A DNA stretch of 18,665 bases from JACRPI01 sp964385055 (GTDB taxonomy: Archaea; Nanobdellota; Nanobdellia; Woesearchaeales; DSVV01). The translations under genes and the position numbers were made by a program. The stretch's first letter is position 1. Every line of letters starts with the position of its first letter. The stretch is taken from the NCBI GenBank assembly GCA_964385055.1, contig CAYLMH010000029.1, forward strand, positions 1 through 18,665. The letters run 5' to 3'. This document shows, piece by piece, positions 6,781 through 14,744 of this stretch. The notes beneath the pieces are model-generated. The model did no database searches and was not told where the DNA came from. It saw nothing but the letters and a program-made list of their open reading frames with translations.

Positions 6781-9700
6781 ATGAGAAATAACAGTGGAGT
6801 ATCTTTTCTATTGAGTCTATTTTTGATTACAGTACTTTTGAGTGCGCAGGTTGCGGCAGCAGTAGTTGTCACACGAAATGAGGCAAATCCAAATCCCTCT
6901 GAATATGACGAAACAATTACATTTGAAGCAGATCTGATGTTTGTTTCTCCTACCACAGATGCGCTTGCAGTAGTAAGTTTTGATGGAGAAACAATACCCC
7001 TCCTGATAAATGCTTCAGGTAATTACACAGGAACAACTTCTCTCACCCATGATGTAGGTAATTATTCATTTCTTCTTTCAGTGACCGGTAACGATGAAAC
7101 AACCCCAACAGATTATACTGGCTCCGTGGAAATTCAGGATACGACAGATCCAGTCATTAACGATTATTCAATTCCAGCAACTGTATGTTATGGAGATCCT
7201 ATTAGTGTCTTTGCAAATGTTACAGACAATTATGATGATCCAGTTTCTTATGTTGCAGTCAATATTAATGGAATAGATTACGAACTTTCAGAACTTCTTG
7301 ACAATTATTTCACCGATGCTGATGCAATTGATTCTACGCCATTCGGCATAAGCATACTTGTTGCAGACATTTATGCAGAAGATGCTGCTGGAAATAATGA
7401 TTTATCTGATGCAGAATTCATTGATATTTATGATTGTACTTCTCCTACAATAAGTCTCGTAACAGAATCTGATGATCCTGTGGAGTATGGTTCTACCATT
7501 ACAATCTCAGCAACAGTAACTGACGACATAAGCAATATTGACACAGTTGTTCTTGCTGTTGATGATGGAAGCACCACAACTTATTATGACATGGACAATG
7601 GAGGAAGTGGAAATGTATACTCTGTTGATCTTGATACAGTCAATGATCTCGGAGCATTGGGAACATATTCTTACACAATCACAGCAACGGATGATAGTGA
7701 AGATGCAAATGAAGCAACAGAAAATGGAAGTTTTGTTGTGGAAGATGGTGTTGCACCAACAATAGGAACAATCACAGAAGCTGATGATCCTGTTGCTTAT
7801 GGAGATTCAATAATAATTACAGCAGATGTAACCGATGATATAAGCGATGTTGCGAGTGTTACAATTACAGTTAATGGCGTTCCGTATGCGATGGACAATG
7901 GTGGCAGTGGAAGCACATATTCTGTTGAACTCGACACAGTGAGTGATCTCGGTGCATTGGGAACATACACATACACAATCACAGCAATAGATGACAGCAG
8001 CAATGCGAACAGCGAAACAACAGCTTCAATGACATTTGATGTAGAAGATCTTACTGCACCAACAATAGGAACAATCACAGAAGCTGATGATCCTGTTGCT
8101 TATGGAGATTCAATAATAATTACAGCAGATGTAACCGATGATATAAGCGATGTTGCGAGTGTTACAATTACAGTTAATGGCGTTCCGTATGCGATGGACA
8201 ATGGTGGCAGTGGAAGCACATATTCTGTTGAACTCGACACAGTGAGTGATCTCGGTGCATTGGGAACATACACATACACAATCACAGCAATAGATGATAG
8301 CAGCAACGCGAACAGTGAAACAACAACTGCGGACACTTTTGTTGTGGATGATCAAGTAGATCCAACGATTAGTGATATCACTGAATTATTTGACCCTGTT
8401 GATTATGGAGATTCAATTATTATCACCGCGGATATAACAGATGACATTAGTAATATTGCGAGTGTTATAATTACAGTTGATGGAGTTCCGTATACAATGG
8501 ACAATGGTGGCAGTGGAAGTACATATTCTGTTGTGCTTGACACAGTTACAGATCTCGGTGCATTAGGCGCATACACGTACACAATTACCGCAACAGATGA
8601 CAGCAGCAATGCGAACAGTGAGACAACAACTGCGGACACATTTACTGTTAATGATGGGAACGGTCCAACACTTTCAAATCTTCAAGAAGTAACTGACCCT
8701 GTTAATTATGAAGAGGATATTGTTATTAGCCTTGATGTTGTTGATGATATCAGCGCTGTTGCAAGTGTTGAAATAACTGTTGATGGAACAACACTTTATG
8801 CTATGGATAATGGTGGAAGTGGAGACACGTACTCAGTAACAATTAGTACAACAAGTATGACGACAGGAGTTCATACATATGAAATTGAAGCGACAGATAG
8901 TGAAGGAAATCCAAGCACAACAACTGATGAGTTTACTGTACAGGACCTTGAAGCACCAGTTATAGTAGTTTTAGGTTCTGATCCAGACACTGTCGAGGTA
9001 AATAGCGCAAGTTCATATACAGATGCAGGAGCAACAGCGACTGATAATTATGATCCTTCTGTTACAGTCACAACAAGCGGTTCTGTTGATATGACAACAG
9101 TTGAAACATATACATTGTATTATGATGCGGTTGACACTAATCTTAACACAGCAATCCAAAAGACAAGAACAGTCAACGTCGTCGACACAACAGCGCCATC
9201 AATAGACTCTTACGAAATTTCTCCAACAGAGAATCCAACATATGGAGATTCAGTAACAATCATCGCAACAGTCACAGACAATGATGCAGTAAGCACAGTA
9301 GTTGTTGATGTTGAAGGAACAATCTACACGATGACGAACACAGGTGGAGACACATATGAATCATCTTCAATCGACACAGCAGCGCTCGGTCTTGGTGCGC
9401 GAATTTTCACCATTACTGCAACTGATATCAACGGATTGGAAGATGAAGAAACAGATCTCTTCTATGTTGAAGATACAAGTGATCCAACAATTAGTGTTAC
9501 AGAATCTGATGATCCAGTAGAATTTGGTGCAGATGTAACATTTACAGCAACTGTAACAGATGATATTGGAATTGATTTTGTTGAGCTTGAAATTGATGGG
9601 GCAACATATACCCTGAATTACGATAGCAGTTCAGGGTTGTATACATACACGCTTGATACAAGTGTGCTGAGTGTTGCAACATTCACATACACTGCTACTG

Positions 9701-11097
9701 CACAAGATCTCGGTGGAAATGAAGCAACTGCAACAGAATCACTCACCGTCGCAGACAGCGAATTGCCAGTCATCACCATCCTCGGCAATGATCCAGAAAC
9801 AGTTGAAGCTGCGACAACCTACACAGACGCAGGAGCAAATGCAACAGACAATGTTGATGGAGATCTTACTGCAGATATTATCACAGTAAACCTCGTTGAT
9901 ACAAGTGCGGTAGGCGTCTATGAAGTGCGATATAACGTCACCGACAGCGCAGGTAACATGGCAAATGAAACACGAATTGTTATTGTGGAAGACACAACAG
10001 CGCCAGTCATCACGGTTTTAGGAAACAATCCTGAAACAGTACAACTTGGTGATTCCTACACAGATGCAGGAGCGACTGCGACAGATAGTCTTGATGGAGA
10101 TGTAACATCTTCAATCATCACATCTGGAACAGTGGACACTGCAGTTATTGCAACATACACAATAACATATGATGTGACAGATAGCGAAGGAAACAGTGCG
10201 ACAGCAACACGAGATGTTGAAGTCGTTGACACCACAGCTCCAACAATGAGTACAAGTGTTTCACCAAATCCGGTCAGCCAAAATGAAACAGTAACATTCA
10301 CCGCAAATGTCACAGACAATGATGCAGTAGATTCAGTTGAACTCACCATTGATGGAACAACATACAACATGACTGGTGGAAGTACCTATGAATACATCCT
10401 TGACACAACAGGAATGGCATTAGGATATTACCCATACACTATTGTCGCGACAGACAGTTCAGGCAATACAGTCACTGCGACAGGAACATTACGAGTGACT
10501 ATTGTCTCACCAATGACCGTCCATATTAACGCAGACAAAACAAGTGGCGAAGAAGATCTTGATGTTTCCTTTGCGTCGTATGTTGATGCAGGGGGCGTTG
10601 CGCCATTTACCTACGTTTGGGACTTTGGTAATGGAGACACGGACAGCAATAAGAACGTAAGACATGTCTTTACAAAAGATGGAACATACGTGGTGACGTT
10701 GACTGTCTATGACCAATATGGCAATGAAGGAACAGACAGCGTTACGATTACAGTAACAGATGAAGAAACAAACAACAATCCAAGAAATAATATCAGGCTT
10801 GATGAAGTAGATTTGGCGAATGATGTTGTGCAAGCAGGAGATGTCCTTGAAGCGTTTGTCAATATTGAGAATATTGGACAGAGCAGATTGGAGAACATCG
10901 CGTTGACGATTGTCATTCCAGATCTTGGTCTTGTTGCGACATCAACAGCAGAAGATATCCGAACAGGAGATGCTGATGAGTTCTCTGTTGCGCTTGACAT
11001 TCCAGAAGATGTTCCTCCTGGAGTGTATGATGTGCGAATCATTGTCAGTAATGACGAAATGAAACGCGTTAAGCACAGAGACATCGTGATTGAATAA
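6781..11097 (+). CDS. Giant secreted multi-Ig/PKD-domain surface protein
   Basis: A 1438-residue acidic, Thr/Ser/Asp-rich protein. Residues 1-27 form a Sec signal peptide (hydrophobic FLLSLFLITVLLSAQVAAA). About thirteen Ig-like beta-sandwich domains of 80-104 residues follow, each ending in a DxxxPxI linker. Most carry DPVxYG...VTDDIS...YxMDNGGSG...YTITAxD; three are of DUF5011/HYR type (DPETVE...YTDAGATATD). A PKD domain follows near 10505-10770 (FTYVWDFGNGDT), and then a CARDB-like domain (10790-11097) related to that of the 16726 gene. No C-terminal membrane helix or sortase-like signal is visible, so it may attach non-covalently or be released. The second domain has the only two cysteines. 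The ATG at 6781 is preferred over the TTG at 6760 because it starts the signal peptide directly and follows a G-rich leader. A role in adhesion or the cell surface is likely; partners are unknown. Confidence 0.9.
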   Translation: MRNNSGVSFLLSLFLITVLLSAQVAAAVVVTRNEANPNPSEYDETITFEADLMFVSPTTDALAVVSFDGETIPLLINASGNYTGTTSLTHDVGNYSFLLSVTGNDETTPTDYTGSVEIQDTTDPVINDYSIPATVCYGDPISVFANVTDNYDDPVSYVAVNINGIDYELSELLDNYFTDADAIDSTPFGISILVADIYAEDAAGNNDLSDAEFIDIYDCTSPTISLVTESDDPVEYGSTITISATVTDDISNIDTVVLAVDDGSTTTYYDMDNGGSGNVYSVDLDTVNDLGALGTYSYTITATDDSEDANEATENGSFVVEDGVAPTIGTITEADDPVAYGDSIIITADVTDDISDVASVTITVNGVPYAMDNGGSGSTYSVELDTVSDLGALGTYTYTITAIDDSSNANSETTASMTFDVEDLTAPTIGTITEADDPVAYGDSIIITADVTDDISDVASVTITVNGVPYAMDNGGSGSTYSVELDTVSDLGALGTYTYTITAIDDSSNANSETTTADTFVVDDQVDPTISDITELFDPVDYGDSIIITADITDDISNIASVIITVDGVPYTMDNGGSGSTYSVVLDTVTDLGALGAYTYTITATDDSSNANSETTTADTFTVNDGNGPTLSNLQEVTDPVNYEEDIVISLDVVDDISAVASVEITVDGTTLYAMDNGGSGDTYSVTISTTSMTTGVHTYEIEATDSEGNPSTTTDEFTVQDLEAPVIVVLGSDPDTVEVNSASSYTDAGATATDNYDPSVTVTTSGSVDMTTVETYTLYYDAVDTNLNTAIQKTRTVNVVDTTAPSIDSYEISPTENPTYGDSVTIIATVTDNDAVSTVVVDVEGTIYTMTNTGGDTYESSSIDTAALGLGARIFTITATDINGLEDEETDLFYVEDTSDPTISVTESDDPVEFGADVTFTATVTDDIGIDFVELEIDGATYTLNYDSSSGLYTYTLDTSVLSVATFTYTATAQDLGGNEATATESLTVADSELPVITILGNDPETVEAATTYTDAGANATDNVDGDLTADIITVNLVDTSAVGVYEVRYNVTDSAGNMANETRIVIVEDTTAPVITVLGNNPETVQLGDSYTDAGATATDSLDGDVTSSIITSGTVDTAVIATYTITYDVTDSEGNSATATRDVEVVDTTAPTMSTSVSPNPVSQNETVTFTANVTDNDAVDSVELTIDGTTYNMTGGSTYEYILDTTGMALGYYPYTIVATDSSGNTVTATGTLRVTIVSPMTVHINADKTSGEEDLDVSFASYVDAGGVAPFTYVWDFGNGDTDSNKNVRHVFTKDGTYVVTLTVYDQYGNEGTDSVTITVTDEETNNNPRNNIRLDEVDLANDVVQAGDVLEAFVNIENIGQSRLENIALTIVIPDLGLVATSTAEDIRTGDADEFSVALDIPEDVPPGVYDVRIIVSNDEMKRVKHRDIVIE
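7752..8297 (+). repeat. Two tandem Ig-domain units with a 243-bp perfect identity
   Basis: Positions 7752-7994 and 8055-8297 are identical base for base (period 303 bp, 101 codons), whereas the neighbouring units at about 7450-7750 and 8358-8650 have clearly diverged in silent positions. This marks a recent duplication or gene conversion within the surface-protein gene. Confidence 0.95.
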
Positions 11098-11150
11098 TTT
11101 TTTTATTTATTTGTTTTTTATTCTTTCTTCTTTTTTTTGGTTTCTATATT
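11098..11150 (+). terminator. T-rich archaeal terminator after the surface protein
   Basis: Immediately after the TAA the sequence has several T-runs (TTTTTTT, TTTTTT, TTTTTTTT) without a hairpin, the usual form of archaeal transcription termination. The gap 11098-11464 otherwise holds repeat copy 1. Confidence 0.6.
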
Positions 11151-11179
11151 TCTTTGTTTCTTTACAAAAATATTTCATA

Positions 11180-11415
11180 AAGACCCCATTGCTGCTGCAA
11201 TGGGTCCCCCTGACATTTTGCGTTTTGCTGGTGCGTGTATAGCTGAGGCGATTTACTATCTAACATTTGTATCGCCTCAGTTGAATAGTGAAGGCGCTCT
11301 TCGTTGTTCGAATATTTGGCGCCTTCACTATATTTTCTTTGCTGCTAAGCAACTTCTTCCTTTATTTTGCTTGAATCGCCAGACAGTCCTAATGAATCCC
11401 TATCTCTTTATTATT
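11180..11415 (-). repeat. Dispersed hairpin-ended element, copy 1 (long form)
   Basis: Read on the minus strand this copy starts AATAATAAAGAGATAGGGATTC-like and ends in the hairpin ACCCATTGC/GCAATGGGGT with an AGCA loop, followed by T-rich DNA. Between conserved ends it carries two extra strong hairpins absent from copy 2: ATAGTGAAGGCGC/GCGCCTTCACTAT (11285-11333 region, with an inner TTCG/CGAA stem) and CTGAGGCGAT/ATCGCCTCAG (11242-11280). The last 55 or so bases (ACACGCACCAGCAAAA through TGTCAGGGGGACCC) match copies 2 and 3. No protein is encoded. It could be a small RNA gene or a non-autonomous mobile element. Confidence 0.8.
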
Positions 11416-11464
11416 TTTCTATTATACAAATATCAAGAAATGGAGAAATAAAGAAAGAAACAAT

Positions 11465-11815
11465 TCACGAATCATCATGCGAATATTTCTCTCCAACTAT
11501 CTGTAATCTTCCTTTATACTCCTGCACTTTCCCTGAAACACTAATCTTGTCTCCAGAAAAAACATCGCTAATCTCTTGAAAGAAAACAACAGGAAAGAGT
11601 TCTCCATCATCTTCCAGTGTAATGAATGTCATTCCATCTCCAAGAGAAATCTTCGAAACAGTCCCTGAAACAGAAATAGTTTGTCCAACATAATCAGGAG
11701 TAATTAAAGAAATTTCTATTTCCTTTGCCTCAAGATTATGCGAAAGAAAAAACAAAGACACAATGCCAAGTGCTGCAATACCAAGACAAATTCGCAATAA
11801 TTTTGTTTCATTCAT
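11465..11815 (-). CDS. Membrane-anchored OB-fold protein
   Basis: A 116-residue protein. Residues about 7-26 form one hydrophobic helix (LRICLGIAALGIVSLFFLSH) that would anchor it in the membrane or serve as an uncleaved signal. The remainder is a compact beta-rich domain with the pattern of an OB-fold of the tRNA_anti or YhcR type: GQTISVSGTVSKI, GMTFITLEDDGE, GDKISVSGKVQEYKGRLQI. These domains bind nucleic acids or oligosaccharides; the ligand here is not known, and the domain probably faces outside. The ATG at 11815 has a near-perfect ribosome binding site, GAGGTGA at 5 nt spacing, and that site overlaps the stop codon of the RelE gene, so the protein is translated from the toxin operon. 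Confidence 0.85.
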   Translation of the reverse strand: MNETKLLRICLGIAALGIVSLFFLSHNLEAKEIEISLITPDYVGQTISVSGTVSKISLGDGMTFITLEDDGELFPVVFFQEISDVFSGDKISVSGKVQEYKGRLQIVGEKYSHDDS

Positions 11816-11824
11816 CGTTTCACC

Positions 11825-12160
11825 TCAATACTTAAATCTTCGTTCATATTCTTTATGATCAAACCATTCTAAAATGACACTAATAATCACAAGATCTTCT
11901 TGTTCAATACTATAAAGAAGTCGCCAGCCATTTGGAAGATTATACTTCCAAAGATTCTTAACTGCATATTTTACTTGATACTCTTTCGGAATAAGATGTT
12001 TGCGAAGTTGTACTCCAGAAAATGCATTTTGTTCTATAATCTGGACCGCTTTATGAACTACTTCGAACAGTTGCCTATCACTATCATCACCCTCTTTCAG
12101 AGAGTAGAACGCAGTTTTTAGTTTCTCATCAGCGAATCGTGCGACGGAAGGTTTTTTCAT
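11825..12160 (-). CDS. RelE/ParE-superfamily toxin (archaeal type)
   Basis: A 111-residue basic protein. The RelE core is visible in LRKHLIPKEYQVKYAVKNLW, NLPNGWRLLYSIE, IISVILEWFDHKEYERRF: a Arg-bearing strand (GWRLLY) and the C-terminal DHKxYExxF signature of archaeal RelE-like proteins. Family members cut ribosome-bound mRNA; whether this one does is unproven. The start at 12160 overlaps the 3' end of the upstream wHTH gene by 32 nt, as expected for an antitoxin-toxin pair, and the stop overlaps the ribosome binding site of the OB-fold gene. Length is slightly longer than bacterial RelE (about 95). No key region appears lost. Confidence 0.82.
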   Translation of the reverse strand: MKKPSVARFADEKLKTAFYSLKEGDDSDRQLFEVVHKAVQIIEQNAFSGVQLRKHLIPKEYQVKYAVKNLWKYNLPNGWRLLYSIEQEDLVIISVILEWFDHKEYERRFKY

Positions 12161-12443
12161 CGTTTTCTAACCCCAGGTGTGTTTTTTTCAGCCATGATCT
12201 GGCTGATTCTGGATACCATATCCAGCCGATTTTTCCTTCCGCATCGATTGAAAGCTTGTGAGAATACAGTAAATAATCAATGATCACACAATACGTCTGG
12301 TACATCATTTTTTTAGGTAATGATTCCCAAAGTTTTCTTTTTTTGAATTCACCATCATGCATTTTGATGAATTTTTCTACCATCAGGACAGTATCTAATC
12401 GAGGTGAACGTGATAATGAAAGCGCTTTTTTCTTTTTTAGCAT
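12129..12443 (-). CDS. Winged-helix protein, probable antitoxin of the RelE toxin
   Basis: A 104-residue protein starting MLKKKKALSLSRSPRLDTVL. The central part (LDTVLMVEKFIKMHDGEFKK to GKIGWIWYPE) has the helix-turn-helix-wing pattern of small archaeal regulators. Longer starts at 12503 and 12467 are possible, but the ATG at 12443 is preferred: a TATA-like element lies 27 nt upstream, and an 8-bp inverted repeat ends at the start codon, giving a leaderless, self-regulated transcript. The gene overlaps the RelE start by 32 nt. By analogy with type II systems the protein would bind both its operator and the toxin. The antitoxin role is inferred from arrangement. Confidence 0.78.
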   Translation of the reverse strand: MLKKKKALSLSRSPRLDTVLMVEKFIKMHDGEFKKRKLWESLPKKMMYQTYCVIIDYLLYSHKLSIDAEGKIGWIWYPESARSWLKKTHLGLENDEKTFRRTIR

Positions 12444-12463
12444 GTTATATCGATTGATATAAC
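12444..12463 (-). promoter_or_regulatory. Operator-like inverted repeat at the antitoxin start
   Basis: GTTATATC-GATT-GATATAAC is a perfect 8-bp inverted repeat with a 4-bp spacer, placed between the TATA-like element (about 12467-12477, minus strand) and the ATG at 12443. A protein bound here would cover the transcription start. That is where an autorepressor of a toxin-antitoxin operon is expected. Confidence 0.65.
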
Positions 12464-12466
12464 TCA

Positions 12467-12477
12467 TTTTATTTAAA
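12467..12477 (-). promoter_or_regulatory. TATA-like element of the antitoxin-toxin operon
   Basis: Minus strand TTTAAATAAAA is centred about 27-30 nt before the ATG at 12443, consistent with a leaderless mRNA. It is less canonical than the other TATA boxes here. Confidence 0.45.
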
Positions 12478-12616
12478 TTTTTTCGAAATTGAAACATTTT
12501 CATAATCTCATACTCTCCATTTCCCCTTTTTAAAACCAGCAGAAAGAGCGTTTACAAAATGTATAATTCTCAAAAAAGAAGAAGTAACTCCATTGTAGTA
12601 GTAAATAAGCAAAACC

Positions 12617-12625
12617 TTTATATAT
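12617..12625 (+). promoter_or_regulatory. TATA box for the 265-residue protein
   Basis: TTTATATAT is centred about 28 nt before the ATG at 12649, predicting a leaderless transcript and fixing the start choice. Confidence 0.75.
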
Positions 12626-12648
12626 CTCCTCGTTGGAAAGAATATAAT

Positions 12649-13446
12649 ATGGTCGTAATGCAACAACGAAAAGTGATGGCTAAGTTTATGGCTGCGTTAG
12701 TAGAAACAGCAGGCCGTTATGATGTCAGAGAACAAACTGATGATCATCTTCTTGTAGCGCAAAAAAGAGAGATTGCGAAAGATCCTGAAAACCCTATTCA
12801 AGTATACATCGCACTGCTTACAGGAAATATGACCGTTGCAAAGTATAATCAGTTGATCGGGCGAAATAGAGAGCAAGGAGTGTACACTGCAACAGTTCTT
12901 TACAAAGATGAAAAAACATATATGGTGCGACTTGGTGCGAGAGGGCATGTCAAAGGCAATGATCGAAGTCTTAAGTTATATGCTAAATCAGATATAGATA
13001 AGATGATCCATCTCAGAAATTTAGAAAGCAAAATTCTTGAGTCTGAAAAGCCAGCAGACACGATTGTTTATTATCAACCAGAAAGTGTCCAGCTTCCAGA
13101 ATCATTACGTGGATATCAAATGCGTGCAGTAACATTAGATTATACGCATCTTGAACCAGGAGATAAAGGGTACGGATTTAGAGAAGGAAGAATGACTGCA
13201 GCAGATTACCGCTTGGCAGAAGAAGTATATCAAAGAACAGCTTCTGACCGTGTCATGTTCAAAGAGACAGGATCAGGAAGATATATGATGAACATTGTTC
13301 CGCCTCCAGGACAACCAATACAAGTTACTCATTCACAACCACTACATCGTGTTCCAGATTCACCGCAACCAGTAATTTCTCGAGAAGCAATAACTGCTCC
13401 TTCTACAACTGTGCGCGGAAGGCAATTGCCATTATTTGGAAAATAG
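12649..13446 (+). CDS. Unknown soluble protein with a clamp-motif-like C-terminus
   Basis: A 265-residue protein. An upstream ATG at 12559 was rejected because the TATA box would then lie inside the gene; with 12649 (or 12658) the promoter spacing is right. It has mixed alpha/beta character with no catalytic motif I can name and no membrane helix or signal peptide. The C-terminal 45 residues are Pro/Gln/Thr-rich and probably flexible, and end in RGRQLPLFGK, which resembles a sliding-clamp-binding peptide (QLxLF in bacteria, degenerate PIP boxes in archaea). The gene stands alone, and its stop is 1 bp from a convergent gene. I cannot assign a family. Confidence 0.8.
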   Translation: MVVMQQRKVMAKFMAALVETAGRYDVREQTDDHLLVAQKREIAKDPENPIQVYIALLTGNMTVAKYNQLIGRNREQGVYTATVLYKDEKTYMVRLGARGHVKGNDRSLKLYAKSDIDKMIHLRNLESKILESEKPADTIVYYQPESVQLPESLRGYQMRAVTLDYTHLEPGDKGYGFREGRMTAADYRLAEEVYQRTASDRVMFKETGSGRYMMNIVPPPGQPIQVTHSQPLHRVPDSPQPVISREAITAPSTTVRGRQLPLFGK

Positions 13447-13447
13447 T

Positions 13448-13633
13448 TCACTTCCAGTATTTCATCGGCAGAACAAAGACCAACCAGAGCACTCCAAATC
13501 CAAGAAAGAAATATAGTGAATCATAAGGTGCTATTTTAGTATACGCAGTAAAAATAACATAATAAAGAAAATGAGTGACAGTAAGTAAAATACCTATTCC
13601 GGCAAATACTTTTTTAAAAAAAGACGACGTCAT
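13448..13633 (-). CDS. Small two-helix membrane protein
   Basis: A 61-residue protein with two hydrophobic helices (about 9-32 and 41-57) joined by a short polar turn (TKIAPYDS) and ending MKYWK. The start overlaps the preceding lipoprotein stop as ATGA (13630-13633), which supports it being a real, co-translated gene. No family recognised; the stop is 1 bp from the stop of the convergent gene. Confidence 0.7.
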   Translation of the reverse strand: MTSSFFKKVFAGIGILLTVTHFLYYVIFTAYTKIAPYDSLYFFLGFGVLWLVFVLPMKYWK

Positions 13634-14115
13634 GGAGGAGTTATTTGTTCTAGTGCTTTTATATCTTCTGTTCTTTCAATCTTTTCTACAACAGCAAGAA
13701 GACCAGAAAGATATTTTTGTTGATGAAAGGACTTCTCCTCAGCAGAGAGAAAACTATACGAAATCATTGTGCCAGTGTCAAGAGAAACAATCAATGAAAC
13801 TCCTCCTAAAACCCCAAGATCCGCGTATTCATAATGAGGATTCTTGCCCTCTTGGAACAAAAGAACATCATCAATATACTCACCGCTCTGGCCTGAAGGT
13901 TTGTAAAGAACAGTGTACTCTTCTCTTCCCTCCTCATATTGCGCCCAGTAATATCCTTCATGTATTTGATCTTTGTCGATAACAGAAGCAGCGACAAGTC
14001 GCGCGATAGGAACAGTAGAAACTATCTGTACATTCACAGATTCAGTTGCATGAGGCTTTGGAGCACAAGCACCGAGAAGCAAAGTAGCTAATGCAGAAGC
14101 TGCGCCTTTTCTCAC
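13630..14115 (-). CDS. Predicted lipoprotein, unknown function (second gene of operon)
   Basis: A 161-residue exported protein. Residues 1-17 are a lipoprotein signal peptide with lipobox LGAC (Cys17). The mature part has IVSTVPIARLVAASVIDKDQ and later LGGVSLIVSLDTGTM, suggesting a small alpha/beta domain displayed on the outer face of the membrane; no family or active site was recognised. Its start overlaps the stop of the first lipoprotein (14112-14115) and its stop overlaps the small membrane protein start, so the three genes form a tightly coupled operon. Lipid attachment at the Cys is inferred from the motif. Confidence 0.8.
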   Translation of the reverse strand: MRKGAASALATLLLGACAPKPHATESVNVQIVSTVPIARLVAASVIDKDQIHEGYYWAQYEEGREEYTVLYKPSGQSGEYIDDVLLFQEGKNPHYEYADLGVLGGVSLIVSLDTGTMISYSFLSAEEKSFHQQKYLSGLLAVVEKIERTEDIKALEQITPP

Positions 14116-14585
14116 AAATAACCCTCGCGCTTCATCTTTCTGTATACTTTTCGTACGACGGCCTTATATTCATGATAAAAAAATGCTTGAAGTTCAGGTT
14201 TTGTGTCTTTGACAGAAATAGGAGTTGATGTCCCATCCATAACAACATCATCAAGGGTATCATCTAATCCAAAATCAATGCAAGTATGGTCCGCTTCTTC
14301 AAAGCTAAAATAAAAAATATCGTCGCTATAATCAAAAGGCTTGTTTAAATCCATATAGCAAATACCAAGAGATCCTGCACCAGTATGAAACGAACCACAT
14401 TTCGCTCCCATTTTCCCATCTTGGCCATGCTCTTGTAAATACGATGCAATTCCTTGTGTTTTTGTGGTAGGTTCAGGAAAAGCAGGTTTAATACGCACTG
14501 AACCATCACGTTCTTTATTATGAACAGAAGCGCATCCCGAAGCAAGCATTCCAACAAGCATTCCTCCTAAAAAAGTTTTTCTCAT
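14112..14585 (-). CDS. Predicted lipoprotein, unknown function (first gene of operon)
   Basis: A 157-residue exported protein with a signal peptide and lipobox LASGC (Cys18). The mature domain has three further cysteines (KCGSF, GICYM and HTCIDF), so an odd or partly paired disulfide set, and an acidic middle (FGLDDTLDDVVMDG). The C-terminus is basic (YKAVVRKVYRKMKREGYL). No family recognised. It leads the operon with the second lipoprotein and a small membrane protein. Two TATA-like elements precede it (minus strand GTTTATTTAAG near 14635 and CTTTTTTAAG near 14614), so either a leaderless start or a leader of about 23 nt is possible. Confidence 0.8.
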   Translation of the reverse strand: MRKTFLGGMLVGMLASGCASVHNKERDGSVRIKPAFPEPTTKTQGIASYLQEHGQDGKMGAKCGSFHTGAGSLGICYMDLNKPFDYSDDIFYFSFEEADHTCIDFGLDDTLDDVVMDGTSTPISVKDTKPELQAFFYHEYKAVVRKVYRKMKREGYL

Positions 14586-14709
14586 AAGAAGAGAGAAACC
14601 GCTTTCTTCTTAAAAAAGTTCTGACACGACTTAAATAAACTATTTTAAAGTAACAACAAGCAAACTCCAAAACCCTAAATTCAACCAAAAACAAGCAAAA
14701 AAAGAAACC

Positions 14710-14717
14710 TTTATATA
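14710..14717 (+). promoter_or_regulatory. TATA box upstream of the coiled-coil protein and its leader ORF
   Basis: TTTATATA predicts a transcription start near 14740. That is 5 nt before an ATG opening a 45-codon reading frame (14745-14882) and about 100 nt before the TTG start of the main gene. Confidence 0.65.
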
Positions 14718-14744
14718 GTAGTTCATCCATATTAGTATACAGAA

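Noticed and set aside
7797..8639. Minus-strand frames opposite the Ig repeats
   Set aside because: They recur with the same period as the repeat and simply mirror the biased codons of the surface-protein gene.
7752..8650. CRISPR-like or satellite interpretation of the 303-bp periodic repeat
   Set aside because: The period equals one Ig domain and the reading frame is continuous, so it is a protein repeat.
11137..11451. 104-residue frame on + covering repeat copy 1
   Set aside because: It runs across the hairpins of a repeat whose other copies do not keep the frame, and it has no promoter or ribosome binding site.
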